The notes beneath the pieces are model-generated. The model saw only the letters and a program-made list of their open reading frames with translations. It was not told the DNA's origin and made no database searches. A DNA stretch of 64,000 bases from Paenibacillus pinistramenti (GTDB taxonomy: Bacteria; Bacillota; Bacilli; Paenibacillales; Paenibacillaceae). The stretch lies in assembly GCF_005869875.1 (NCBI RefSeq), contig NZ_VAWG01000005.1:62001-126000 (forward strand), read 5' to 3'. The stretch's first letter is position 1. The number at the start of each line of letters is the position of its first letter. Positions 17,582 to 25,538 of this stretch are shown in pieces. Position numbers and translations under genes: made by a program.

Positions 17582-18752
17582 CGACCTGAACGTCATGACA
17601 ACGGGAATGAGCTGGCCATCGGTTCAGCCCGGCGGTCTGAATACCTACTTCAAATCGGTGTGTGAGCAGCTTGCCCAGCGGAACCGGCTCCAGGCGCTGA
17701 TCTGCAGCGCAGAGAAGCCAAATGCCCCGGAAGGCATGGATATTCATTTGGCCGCGAACCCCGGAATGACGATCTGGAAGCGGAAGGATGCCTTTCAGAA
17801 GCTGGCAGCGGAGAAGATGAACCAGGAGAAGGTGGATGTGCTTTATTCCCACTTTGCTCCTTACGGCGTAGGGCCGGCCATTGAAGCGAAGAAACGGGGC
17901 ATCCCGGTTGTCATGACCTTTCACGGCCCATGGAATGAAGAAATGAAGATCGAAGGCCGGGGGCTGCAGCACCGGGTCAAGACGACGATCGCCAAAGCGA
18001 TTGAACGCAAGGCCTATCGTCTGGCCGATCAATTTATCGTCCTCAGCGAAACGTTCCGTGATATTCTGCATGCCCAATACGGCGTGCCGCTGCATAAAAT
18101 TTCGATCATACCCGGAGCGGCGGACATCAGCCGCTTTACCCCAGCTCCAAACCGGCTGTCCGTCCGCAGACAGCTGAACCTGCCGGAAGGCGCTACAACA
18201 GTGCTTACCGTGCGGCGTCTGGTTAACCGGATGGGGCTGCTGCAGCTGCTGGACGCGTGGAAAAAGGTTTCGGCCCAGTTCCCGAACGCGATCCTCCTGA
18301 TCGGAGGCCGGGGTCCGCTCCGGGCCGAGCTGGAGAGCCGGATCGCCGACTACGGGCTGTCGAATAAAGTCCGCCTGCTCGGCTACGTTCCCGACGAGCA
18401 GCTGCCGCTTTATTACCAGGCAGCCGACCTGTTCGTCGTTCCGACCCAGGCGCTGGAGGGCTTCGGCCTCATTACGGTCGAAGCGATGGCAGCAGGGCTG
18501 CCGGTGATGGCGACTCCGGTCGGCGGCAACCGCGAAATTCTGAGCGCCTTCCGTCCGGAGCTTCTGTTCAAGAGCACGGACAGCGCAGACATCGCGGACG
18601 GCCTGATCCGGATGCTGGATAACCGCCGTCTGCTGCCGGACCGCGAGGCGTGCCGCAGTCATGTGCTGGAGAAATACACCTGGGAGCGCGTTGCTGATCA
18701 GGTGCAGGAACTGTTTCTTGAAACGCTGGAGAAGGAGGCGGTGTCCGGATGA
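17568..18752 (+). CDS. Glycosyltransferase family 4
   Basis: This is a GT-B fold retaining glycosyltransferase, about 394 residues from the chosen ATG. N-terminal recognition features are PGGLNTYFKSVCEQLA and VVMTFHGPWNEEMK. The C-terminal nucleotide-sugar domain shows LTVRRLVNRMGLLQLL, the RLLGYVPDEQLPLYYQAADLF stretch, and the EX7E site in ALEGFGLITVEAMAAGLPVM. The ATG at 17568 is preferred to an upstream in-frame start at 17508 because GAAAGGGGAG precedes it. It shares ATGA with the next gene. It adds one residue of the repeat unit; mannose is possible, since GDP-mannose is made by this operon. Confidence 0.9.
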   Translation: MPYNNDLNVMTTGMSWPSVQPGGLNTYFKSVCEQLAQRNRLQALICSAEKPNAPEGMDIHLAANPGMTIWKRKDAFQKLAAEKMNQEKVDVLYSHFAPYGVGPAIEAKKRGIPVVMTFHGPWNEEMKIEGRGLQHRVKTTIAKAIERKAYRLADQFIVLSETFRDILHAQYGVPLHKISIIPGAADISRFTPAPNRLSVRRQLNLPEGATTVLTVRRLVNRMGLLQLLDAWKKVSAQFPNAILLIGGRGPLRAELESRIADYGLSNKVRLLGYVPDEQLPLYYQAADLFVVPTQALEGFGLITVEAMAAGLPVMATPVGGNREILSAFRPELLFKSTDSADIADGLIRMLDNRRLLPDREACRSHVLEKYTWERVADQVQELFLETLEKEAVSG

Positions 18753-19891
18753 TCAAAGTCGCTTATATCGACCATACCGCCAAATGGAGCGGCGGCGAAG
18801 TTGCCTTGTTCAATCTGTTAACCAATGTTGGAAAAGAGGTTCAGCCCCTTGTCATCCTCGCAGAGGAAGGGGCGCTTGCAGACAAACTGCGGGAGCGCGG
18901 CATCGACGTCCGCGTTGTGCCGCTGGATGAACGCGTCAGAACAAGGGGACGGAATGCCTTAAGTCCCGGAATAGCAGGCGCGGCGCTCAAGCTGCTCCGT
19001 TATGGAAGGCAGCTTGCACCGCTGCTCAAGGAGGAGAAGGTGGCCTGCGTGCACACCAATTCGCTCAAATCCGCCCTGTACGGCGCGGTAGCCGCCAAAA
19101 GCGCGGGCGTGCCGCTCATCTGGCATATCAGAGACCACATCGGCGCGCCTTATCTGAAGCCGGTTGTCGCGAAGGCCATCCGGCTCATGTCTAGGAGCCT
19201 GCCAAACGGCGTTATCGCCAACTCGAATTCCACTTTAAACGCCTTGGAGCTGCCAAAGTCCAAGAAGACGCTGGTCGTCTATTCGGCATTCGCCAAAGCG
19301 ATCAGCGACTGCCCTCCTGCAAGACCTGACGATCAAACCTTTAACGTGCTGCTGGTCGGAAGGCTGGCTCACTGGAAAGGCCAGCATGTGCTGCTGGAAG
19401 CCGCCAAGTCGTTCAAGGACGACCCGCGGGTGAAGTTCTGGCTCGCCGGGGATGCGCTGTTTGGAGAAGAAGCCTATAAGGACCAGCTGCTGGACTACAT
19501 GCAGTTCAACCGGCTGAACAATGTATTTATGCTGGGCCATGTGGAGGACGTTCAGTCGCTGATGGCTTCGGCCGATCTGCTGGTGCATACCTCCATCACC
19601 CCGGAGCCTTTCGGGCAGGTCATCGTTGAGGGGATGGCGGCAGGCCTGCCGGTCATCGCATCCAACGAAGGCGGACCTGTAGAAATCGTCGTTCCCGGTC
19701 AAACCGGGCTGCTCATTGAGCCGGGCAAACCGGAGGTCCTTGCTGATGCGGTCCGCTGGATGCTTGACCATCCGGAAGAGCGCGAGCTTATGGGCCAGAA
19801 GGGCATTCAGCGCGTGAAGGAACGTTTTGTCATCGAGAACACGGTAAAAGACATCGTTGAATATTACCAAGGTCTGCTTTCAACAGTTTAA
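18749..19891 (+). CDS. Glycosyltransferase family 4
   Basis: This is a second GT-B enzyme of 380 residues, translationally coupled by ATGA to the preceding one. The N-terminal half has KWSGGEVALFNLL, a typical GT4 glycine-rich loop, and HTNSLKSALYGAVAAK. The C-terminal half has LVGRLAHWKGQHVLLEA, GHVEDVQSLMASADLLVHTS and the EX7E site in PEPFGQVIVEGMAAGLPVI. Donor and linkage unknown. No signal peptide or membrane segment is seen; it should act at the cytosolic face of the membrane. Confidence 0.9.
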   Translation: MIKVAYIDHTAKWSGGEVALFNLLTNVGKEVQPLVILAEEGALADKLRERGIDVRVVPLDERVRTRGRNALSPGIAGAALKLLRYGRQLAPLLKEEKVACVHTNSLKSALYGAVAAKSAGVPLIWHIRDHIGAPYLKPVVAKAIRLMSRSLPNGVIANSNSTLNALELPKSKKTLVVYSAFAKAISDCPPARPDDQTFNVLLVGRLAHWKGQHVLLEAAKSFKDDPRVKFWLAGDALFGEEAYKDQLLDYMQFNRLNNVFMLGHVEDVQSLMASADLLVHTSITPEPFGQVIVEGMAAGLPVIASNEGGPVEIVVPGQTGLLIEPGKPEVLADAVRWMLDHPEERELMGQKGIQRVKERFVIENTVKDIVEYYQGLLSTV

Positions 19892-19920
19892 CCGACCTTC
19901 GGGCTAAAGGAATGATTGGG

Positions 19921-21030
19921 ATGAAAATCGCTATTGCGCACGATTATCTGATACAGATGGGCGGGGCCGAACGGGTAGTGGAGGTGCTCCACGATATGTA
20001 CCCCGATGCTCCGATCTTCACAACCGTCTCTCATGGAAACCGGCTGCCGGAATCCTTGAAGAATGCCGACATCCGGACCACCTGGCTGCAGAATTTCCCT
20101 GGCGTGAAGACGAATTTTAAGAAGATGCTGCCGCTCTACCCGCTGGCGATCCGGGATTTCGACTTCCGGGGTTATGACATCGTCCTCAGCTCCAGCAGCG
20201 CTTTTGTTAAGAGCATCGAGGTTCCCAAAAACACGTTCCATCTCTGCTACTGTCATACTCCGATGCGGTTTGCCTGGGATTATGACACTTATATGGAACG
20301 CGAAAGCCAGCCTAGCATGCTGAAGAAGCTGCTCAAGGTTTATATCCGGCAGCTGAAATCATGGGATCAGCGGACCTCTTCCAATGTCAACCAGTTTGTG
20401 GCGAATTCCTCGGTCGTGCAGCGGAGAATCCAGAACTATTATCAGCGTGATGCCGAAGTGATTTTTCCGCCGATTAATACTTCCAGGTTCCGCAGCTCGT
20501 CCGAGGTCGAAGACTATTACCTTATCGTCTCCCGGCTGGTGTCCTACAAGCGGATTGATCTGGCAGTCGAAGCCTTCAATCAAAGCGGGCTGCCGCTGTA
20601 CATCGTAGGCGACGGGCCGGACCGCAAACGGCTGGCGGAGATGGCGAAGCCGAACGTCAAGTTTCTTGGCAGGCTGGAGGACGGCCAGGTCAATGAGCTG
20701 ATGTCGAAGTGCCGGGCGTTTATTTTTCCGGGGGAAGAGGATTTCGGCATTACACCGCTTGAGGCGAATGCGGCCGGACGTCCGGTCATTGCTTATCAGG
20801 CTGGCGGAGCTTTGGACACCATCGTTCCTTATGTGAACGGGGTATTCTTCCGGAACCAGAAGGTCGACGATCTGCTGGCCGCGGTAGGAGAGGTGGAGCG
20901 GCACGCCTGGAATGTGAGCCAGATTATGGGCCATGCGAAGAAATTCGATGAGGACACGTTCAAACAGCAGTTCAAGCAGTATGTGGAGCAGGCATATGTT
21001 AACTTTTTAAAGGGAGGAAGCGGATCATGA
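19921..21030 (+). CDS. Glycosyltransferase family 4 (WbaZ-like mannosyltransferase type)
   Basis: This is a GT-B enzyme of about 369 residues. It begins KIAIAHDYLIQMGGAERVVEV, and FHLCYCHTPMRFAWDYD is a hallmark of the WbaZ-like subgroup, some of which are mannosyltransferases. The C-terminal domain shows LIVSRLVSYKRIDLAVEAF and the donor-site FPGEEDFGITPLEANAAGRPVI. A start at 19921 is preferred over an in-frame ATG at 19912 because of AAAGGA spacing. It overlaps ugd by ATGA. With ManC two genes further on, a GDP-mannose donor is a reasonable guess. Confidence 0.87.
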   Translation: MKIAIAHDYLIQMGGAERVVEVLHDMYPDAPIFTTVSHGNRLPESLKNADIRTTWLQNFPGVKTNFKKMLPLYPLAIRDFDFRGYDIVLSSSSAFVKSIEVPKNTFHLCYCHTPMRFAWDYDTYMERESQPSMLKKLLKVYIRQLKSWDQRTSSNVNQFVANSSVVQRRIQNYYQRDAEVIFPPINTSRFRSSSEVEDYYLIVSRLVSYKRIDLAVEAFNQSGLPLYIVGDGPDRKRLAEMAKPNVKFLGRLEDGQVNELMSKCRAFIFPGEEDFGITPLEANAAGRPVIAYQAGGALDTIVPYVNGVFFRNQKVDDLLAAVGEVERHAWNVSQIMGHAKKFDEDTFKQQFKQYVEQAYVNFLKGGSGS

Positions 21031-22367
21031 AGTTGGCAGTCATTGGAACCGGGTATGTAGGGCTTGTTTCGGGAGTTTGTTTTGCTTCGAAAGGGAACGA
21101 GGTCATTTGTGTGGACCAGGATCAGAGCAAAATTGAGAAGCTCAGCCGTTTGCAGTCCCCCATTTACGAGCCGGGCATTGAACAGCTGATGGAACAGAAC
21201 GTCCGCGAAGGACGCCTCTCCTTCACCTCCGATATCCAGGATGCGGTGCGCCGCTCCGATCTGATTATTCTGGCTGTGGGCACTCCATCGCTGCCGAACG
21301 GCGAAGCGAATCTGCAGTATATTGAACAGGCTGCTGCCGATATCGGAATGGCTATGGACGGATACAAAATTATTATGACCAAGAGCACCGTGCCGGTCGG
21401 CACCAACGAAAAAATCTTCAAAGTCATCGCTTCCCGCACCCCGTATGCCTTTGACATCGCCTCCGTTCCTGAATTCCTGCGCGAAGGCACGGCGATTCAG
21501 GATACGCTGAACCCGGACCGGGTCGTGATCGGGCTCGACAACCGGGAGCTGGAGGAGACGCTGACTGCGCTGCACAAGCCTTTTACCGATCAAATCTTTG
21601 TCACCGACATCCGCAGCGCGGAAATGATCAAGTACGCTTCCAACGCGTTTCTGGCGACCAAAATTTCGTTTATCAATGAAATTGCCAATATTTGCGAGAA
21701 GGTCGGCGCGGATGTGACGGAAGTAGCCAAGGGGATGGGAAGCGATCAGCGCATCGGTTCCTCGTTTCTGCGGGCCGGCATCGGGTACGGCGGGTCCTGC
21801 TTCCCGAAAGACACCAAGGCGCTTATCCAGATCGCGGGAAATGTCGATTATGAGTTCAAGCTGCTCAAATCTGTCGTTGAAGTCAATACGGGCCAGCGAT
21901 ACAATGTGATAGCGAAGCTGAAGGAGTCGCTTGAAACGCTCAAGGGAGCCCAGATCGGGATCTGGGGCTTGTCGTTCAAGCCGGATACAGACGATATCCG
22001 GGACGCTCCTGCGCTTGAAATTGTTGAAACGCTCATCCGCGAGGGAGCGCATGTGAAGCTGTATGATCCGATTGCAATGGACAATTTCAGACAGCAGTTT
22101 GACCATCCGGGCCTGCACTGGTGCAGCTCGGCGGAAGAGGCGGCAGGAGGCTGCGACGCTGTATGCCTGCTCACGGACTGGAATGAATTCAAGACAATGA
22201 ACCTCCATAAACTGGCCGGCCTCATGAGGCAGCCGGTACTGATCGACGGCCGGAACGTCTACGGCCGGGAGCAGATTGAAGATACAGGGATTGAATATAT
22301 ATCTGTCGGCAGACCGCAAATGGGCGCTTATTCGGAATATCCCCGCAAAATTGCGGAGGTTCTGTAA
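21027..22367 (+). CDS. ugd: UDP-glucose 6-dehydrogenase
   Basis: It oxidises UDP-glucose twice with NAD+ to give UDP-glucuronate, so the polymer is probably acidic. The N-terminal Rossmann site is VIGTGYVGLVSGVCFA. STVPVGTN and PEFLREGTA follow. The catalytic cysteine is Cys258 in YGGSCFPKDTKAL, and SFKPDTDDIRDAPAL marks the C-terminal UDP-binding domain. The 446 residues are full length. It begins at an ATGA overlap with the preceding glycosyltransferase gene. The substrate comes from GalU encoded earlier in the operon. TuaD is the B. subtilis counterpart. Confidence 0.95.
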   Translation: MKLAVIGTGYVGLVSGVCFASKGNEVICVDQDQSKIEKLSRLQSPIYEPGIEQLMEQNVREGRLSFTSDIQDAVRRSDLIILAVGTPSLPNGEANLQYIEQAAADIGMAMDGYKIIMTKSTVPVGTNEKIFKVIASRTPYAFDIASVPEFLREGTAIQDTLNPDRVVIGLDNRELEETLTALHKPFTDQIFVTDIRSAEMIKYASNAFLATKISFINEIANICEKVGADVTEVAKGMGSDQRIGSSFLRAGIGYGGSCFPKDTKALIQIAGNVDYEFKLLKSVVEVNTGQRYNVIAKLKESLETLKGAQIGIWGLSFKPDTDDIRDAPALEIVETLIREGAHVKLYDPIAMDNFRQQFDHPGLHWCSSAEEAAGGCDAVCLLTDWNEFKTMNLHKLAGLMRQPVLIDGRNVYGREQIEDTGIEYISVGRPQMGAYSEYPRKIAEVL

Positions 22368-22380
22368 AGGGGTGGGAGCA

Positions 22381-23757
22381 ATGAAATTGGTACTTCTCTC
22401 GGGAGGTTCAGGCAAAAGATTATGGCCGCTTTCGAATGACTCGCGTTCCAAACAGTTTCTGAAGGTGCTTCAGGATCCTGAAGGACAGCCGGAATCGATG
22501 GTACAAAGAGTATGGCGGCAGCTGGGCCAGGCGGAGCTGGAAGATTCAGCTTATCTGGCAACCGGCCGCGCACAGGTGGAAATGATTCAAAGCCAGCTCG
22601 GCCAGGAAGTGCCGATCATTGTGGAGCCGGAGCGGCGCGATACCTTCCCGGCAATCGCTTTGACTGCGGCCTATCTCTACTCGGTAGAGGGCGTCTCACC
22701 GGACACGGCTGTGGCCATACTGCCGGTGGATCCTTACGTAGAGGATGCTTTCTTCGAAACGGTGGCCGGGCTTGAAGAGACGCTGGAGCGGAGCGGGGCG
22801 AATCTGGCGCTGATCGGCGTTGTGCCGAACCATGCTTCCGAGAAATACGGATACATTATTCCGGCAGCCTCAGAGGCGGGGCATGATCAAGGCTTTATGC
22901 CGGTCGGACGCTTCCAGGAGAAGCCGTCCGAAGAAGCGGCGGCGGCGCTCATTCAGGAAGGCGCGCTCTGGAACTGCGGGGTATTCGCCTTCCGGCTTGG
23001 CTATCTGCTGAATATTTTGCTGGATAAAGGGCTGCCCGTCCAATATGAAGAGCTGCAGAGACAATACAAGCTGATGGCCAAAATCAGCTTTGACTACGAA
23101 GTGGTCGAGAAGGAGCAGCAGATTGTCGTCGTTCCTTATGACGGCTACTGGAAAGACCTCGGCACCTGGAACACGCTGACGGAGGAAATGGCGAATCCGC
23201 AGCTTGGCAAGGGAATTGTGACTACCGATTCGGAGAGCACCTGCCTTATCAATGAGCTGGATATCCCGGTAGCGGTGGTAGGCGCCCCGGATTTGATCGT
23301 CGCGGCCAGCCCGGACGGCATTCTGGTAACCCGGAAGGAATCCTGCGCGCGTGTCAAGGAAGTGCTGAAGTCTTTCGAGCAGCGCCCGATGTACGAGGAG
23401 CGGCGCTGGGGGCATTACCGCGTGGTCGATTATATCCAGTACGATGACGGCAGCAAGGTGCTGACCAAACGGATCTTTATCCATTCCGGGCGGAATATCA
23501 GCTATCAGCTGCACAACAAACGCTGTGAGGTCTGGACGATCGTCTGCGGTCAGGGAAAGGTCATTCTGAACGAGAAAATGCATGACGTGCGGGCTGGCGA
23601 TGTTGTACGGATTCCGGAAGGAACGAAGCACAGCATTCTCGCGGTCACGGATATGGAATTTATCGAGGTACAGACGGGAAGCGAGCTGGTGGAGGAAGAC
23701 AACGTGCGGATTTGCCTGGACTGGGATGATATCGTGCTGCATCAATTTATTTCCTGA
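22381..23757 (+). CDS. manC: Mannose-1-phosphate guanylyltransferase / mannose-6-phosphate isomerase
   Basis: It makes GDP-mannose from mannose 1-phosphate and GTP. The nucleotidyltransferase domain (about 1-330) starts LVLLSGGSGKRLWPLSND with SKQFLKVL. Further signatures are VVPYDGYWKDLGTWNTL and GRFQEKPSEE. The C-terminal cupin (about 365-455) resembles type II phosphomannose isomerase: RWGHYRVVDY, SYQLHNKRCEVWTIVCG, GDVVRIPEGTKHSI. At 458 residues it is the full two-domain length. The ATG at 22381 follows AAAGGGGTGGGAG; an in-frame start at 22276 inside ugd is rejected. It is the last biosynthetic gene of the operon and implies mannose in the polymer. Confidence 0.92.
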   Translation: MKLVLLSGGSGKRLWPLSNDSRSKQFLKVLQDPEGQPESMVQRVWRQLGQAELEDSAYLATGRAQVEMIQSQLGQEVPIIVEPERRDTFPAIALTAAYLYSVEGVSPDTAVAILPVDPYVEDAFFETVAGLEETLERSGANLALIGVVPNHASEKYGYIIPAASEAGHDQGFMPVGRFQEKPSEEAAAALIQEGALWNCGVFAFRLGYLLNILLDKGLPVQYEELQRQYKLMAKISFDYEVVEKEQQIVVVPYDGYWKDLGTWNTLTEEMANPQLGKGIVTTDSESTCLINELDIPVAVVGAPDLIVAASPDGILVTRKESCARVKEVLKSFEQRPMYEERRWGHYRVVDYIQYDDGSKVLTKRIFIHSGRNISYQLHNKRCEVWTIVCGQGKVILNEKMHDVRAGDVVRIPEGTKHSILAVTDMEFIEVQTGSELVEEDNVRICLDWDDIVLHQFIS

Positions 23758-23937
23758 TCCAGGGTGAATGACTAGCAGAACAGCAGCTTGCAGCCATCCG
23801 CTCGTAATTGTCAACAAAAGTTCATTGAAGCCATTTTGGGCGATGTTTTTACTCAAAAATAGACAAATCTATCTAATACAATCCAAAAAAATTGTCGATA
23901 CATACGGTATTCAGGTTCGAAAGGGGAAACCGCCATC
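23758..23937 (+). promoter_or_regulatory. Intergenic region before the GH26 gene, candidate operator
   Basis: There is no terminator between manC and the mannanase gene, so read-through is possible. The region also contains AT-rich DNA suited to a promoter and an inverted repeat ATAGACAAATCTAT (23859-23872), which may bind a regulator. A candidate -10 lies in CTAATACAAT just after it, but no convincing -35 was identified. Confidence 0.4.
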
Positions 23938-25443
23938 ATGAATTACCGTATGTTTCGTATCGTCCGACGTGTGTTAAGCATCGTCTTGCCTCTTTGTTTC
24001 GTCCTGGCCTCCGGTTCAGCCGCTCCGGCTTCCGCCGTGTCAGCCGCAAATCCGATTGACCCCGGGGCTACAGCGGAAGCCAAGCAGCTGCTGAATACGT
24101 TGTATACAGTCACCGGCAAGAATATCATTTCAGGACAGCATGATTATTTGGAAAGTCCTGATGAAATTAACAATAAGCTTAACCGGATCAGCACCCAATA
24201 TGCGGCCCTCCACGGTTATGAGCTGGGGCCGATTATGGGGCAGACGGCCGCCCAGATTGCCGAGCAGCGCAAGAATGTCGTGAACAGCGCCATCAACTGG
24301 TACCGGGCCGGCGGCATCGTCACCATGACCTTCCACGAGGCGCTGCCCGGAACGGCTCCGGTCTGGAGCAACGTCCAGAAGTCCGTCTCGCAGGCGGATT
24401 TTGACAAATATGTAACGCCTGGCACCCCGCAGTATAACAGCCTCATTGCGGATCTGGACAGCGTTGCGGCTTCTCTAGAAACGCTCCGCGACGCCGGCGT
24501 GCCGGTCCTTTGGAGACCTTACCATGAAATGAACGGAGACTGGTTCTGGTGGGGGAAGAAGAGCAACTTCTCCGCGCTCTGGAACCTGATGTACGACAGA
24601 TTCGTCAATGTGCACCACCTGGATAATCTGATCTGGGTATGGTGTCCGAATGCGCCGACGAGCAGCAATTATACGTACGGCGACTATTTTCCAGGACTCT
24701 CCAAAGTCGATGTGCTGGCGCTCGATATCTATAATAACGATTTCAGACAATCTTATTATGACAACCTGCTGAAGCTTGCCCAGGGCAAACCGATTGCAAT
24801 CGGGGAGAACGGGGAGATGCCGAGTCCTTCACTCCTGTCCGCCTCACAGCAGAACTGGGCCTACTTCATGACCTGGGGAAGCATGCTGACGCAGAACAAC
24901 TCGAATGATACCATTTACTCTTATATGAACAGCAGCTATTACCTGACAAGAGCCGAGTTCTCCCTGATCAGCAAAATCGCTGGCAGTCCGGTCACGGCGC
25001 CGCTCGTTAACGGCTTGTATGGGGAGTACTTCCCGAATTTGAATCTTTCCGGCGTACCGCTGACCCGAACTGACGCCAAGCTTGACTTTAACTGGCGCAG
25101 CGGTTCGCCGGGTATGTCTGTACCAAACGATAATTTTTCCGTCCGATGGACAGGACAAATCCAGCCGCGTTACAGCGAAACTTATACCTTTAGTACACTG
25201 TCCGACGACGGAATACGCGTTTGGGTTAACGGCACCCTCATTATTGACAGCTGGATCAAACAGAGCTGGACAGAACGCCGCGGAAGCATTGCGCTTACGG
25301 CCGGCCAGCTCTATGACATCAAGATTGAATATTATGAGGGTCAGGGCGACAGCATGGTCAAATTAATGTGGCAGAGCGCAAGCCAGACCAAAGAAACGGT
25401 TCCGGCTGAAGTCTTGTTCCAGCCGGGCGCGCTGCAAAATTAA
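23938..25443 (+). CDS. Secreted GH26 endo-beta-mannanase with C-terminal PA14 domain
   Basis: It is an extracellular enzyme likely to cut beta-1,4-mannosidic bonds. A signal peptide covers residues 1 to about 35 (basic start, VLSIVLPLCFVLASG, cleavage near ASA). The GH26 domain (about 40-345) shows KNIISGQHDY, the acid/base Glu197 in RPYHEMNGDWFWWG, and the nucleophile Glu290 in IAIGENGEMP. A PA14 domain (about 358-495) with GLYGEYFPNLNLSG and TLSDDGIRVWVNG probably binds carbohydrate. Its location right after manC suggests it trims or releases the cell's own mannose-containing exopolysaccharide; action on plant mannan is the alternative. Translation begins after AAAGGGGA. Confidence 0.93.
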   Translation: MNYRMFRIVRRVLSIVLPLCFVLASGSAAPASAVSAANPIDPGATAEAKQLLNTLYTVTGKNIISGQHDYLESPDEINNKLNRISTQYAALHGYELGPIMGQTAAQIAEQRKNVVNSAINWYRAGGIVTMTFHEALPGTAPVWSNVQKSVSQADFDKYVTPGTPQYNSLIADLDSVAASLETLRDAGVPVLWRPYHEMNGDWFWWGKKSNFSALWNLMYDRFVNVHHLDNLIWVWCPNAPTSSNYTYGDYFPGLSKVDVLALDIYNNDFRQSYYDNLLKLAQGKPIAIGENGEMPSPSLLSASQQNWAYFMTWGSMLTQNNSNDTIYSYMNSSYYLTRAEFSLISKIAGSPVTAPLVNGLYGEYFPNLNLSGVPLTRTDAKLDFNWRSGSPGMSVPNDNFSVRWTGQIQPRYSETYTFSTLSDDGIRVWVNGTLIIDSWIKQSWTERRGSIALTAGQLYDIKIEYYEGQGDSMVKLMWQSASQTKETVPAEVLFQPGALQN

Positions 25444-25538
25444 TTGCCTGAAGATGAGTCACTGCTTCGCTGTCGTCCTACATCATCATGCCGGGACCGG
25501 TTCAATATCGTCCGGCTGGCACAGCGGGGTGAAAGCAG

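Noticed and set aside
17526..18662. A 378-residue minus-strand open frame opposite a GT4 gene
   Set aside because: It is a codon-position shadow with no recognisable protein features. The plus-strand GT4 has full motifs.
20829..22451. A 540-residue open frame on the minus strand over ugd and its neighbours
   Set aside because: It lies fully opposite well-identified genes, has no domain or ribosome site, and its composition matches a shadow of GC-rich coding DNA.
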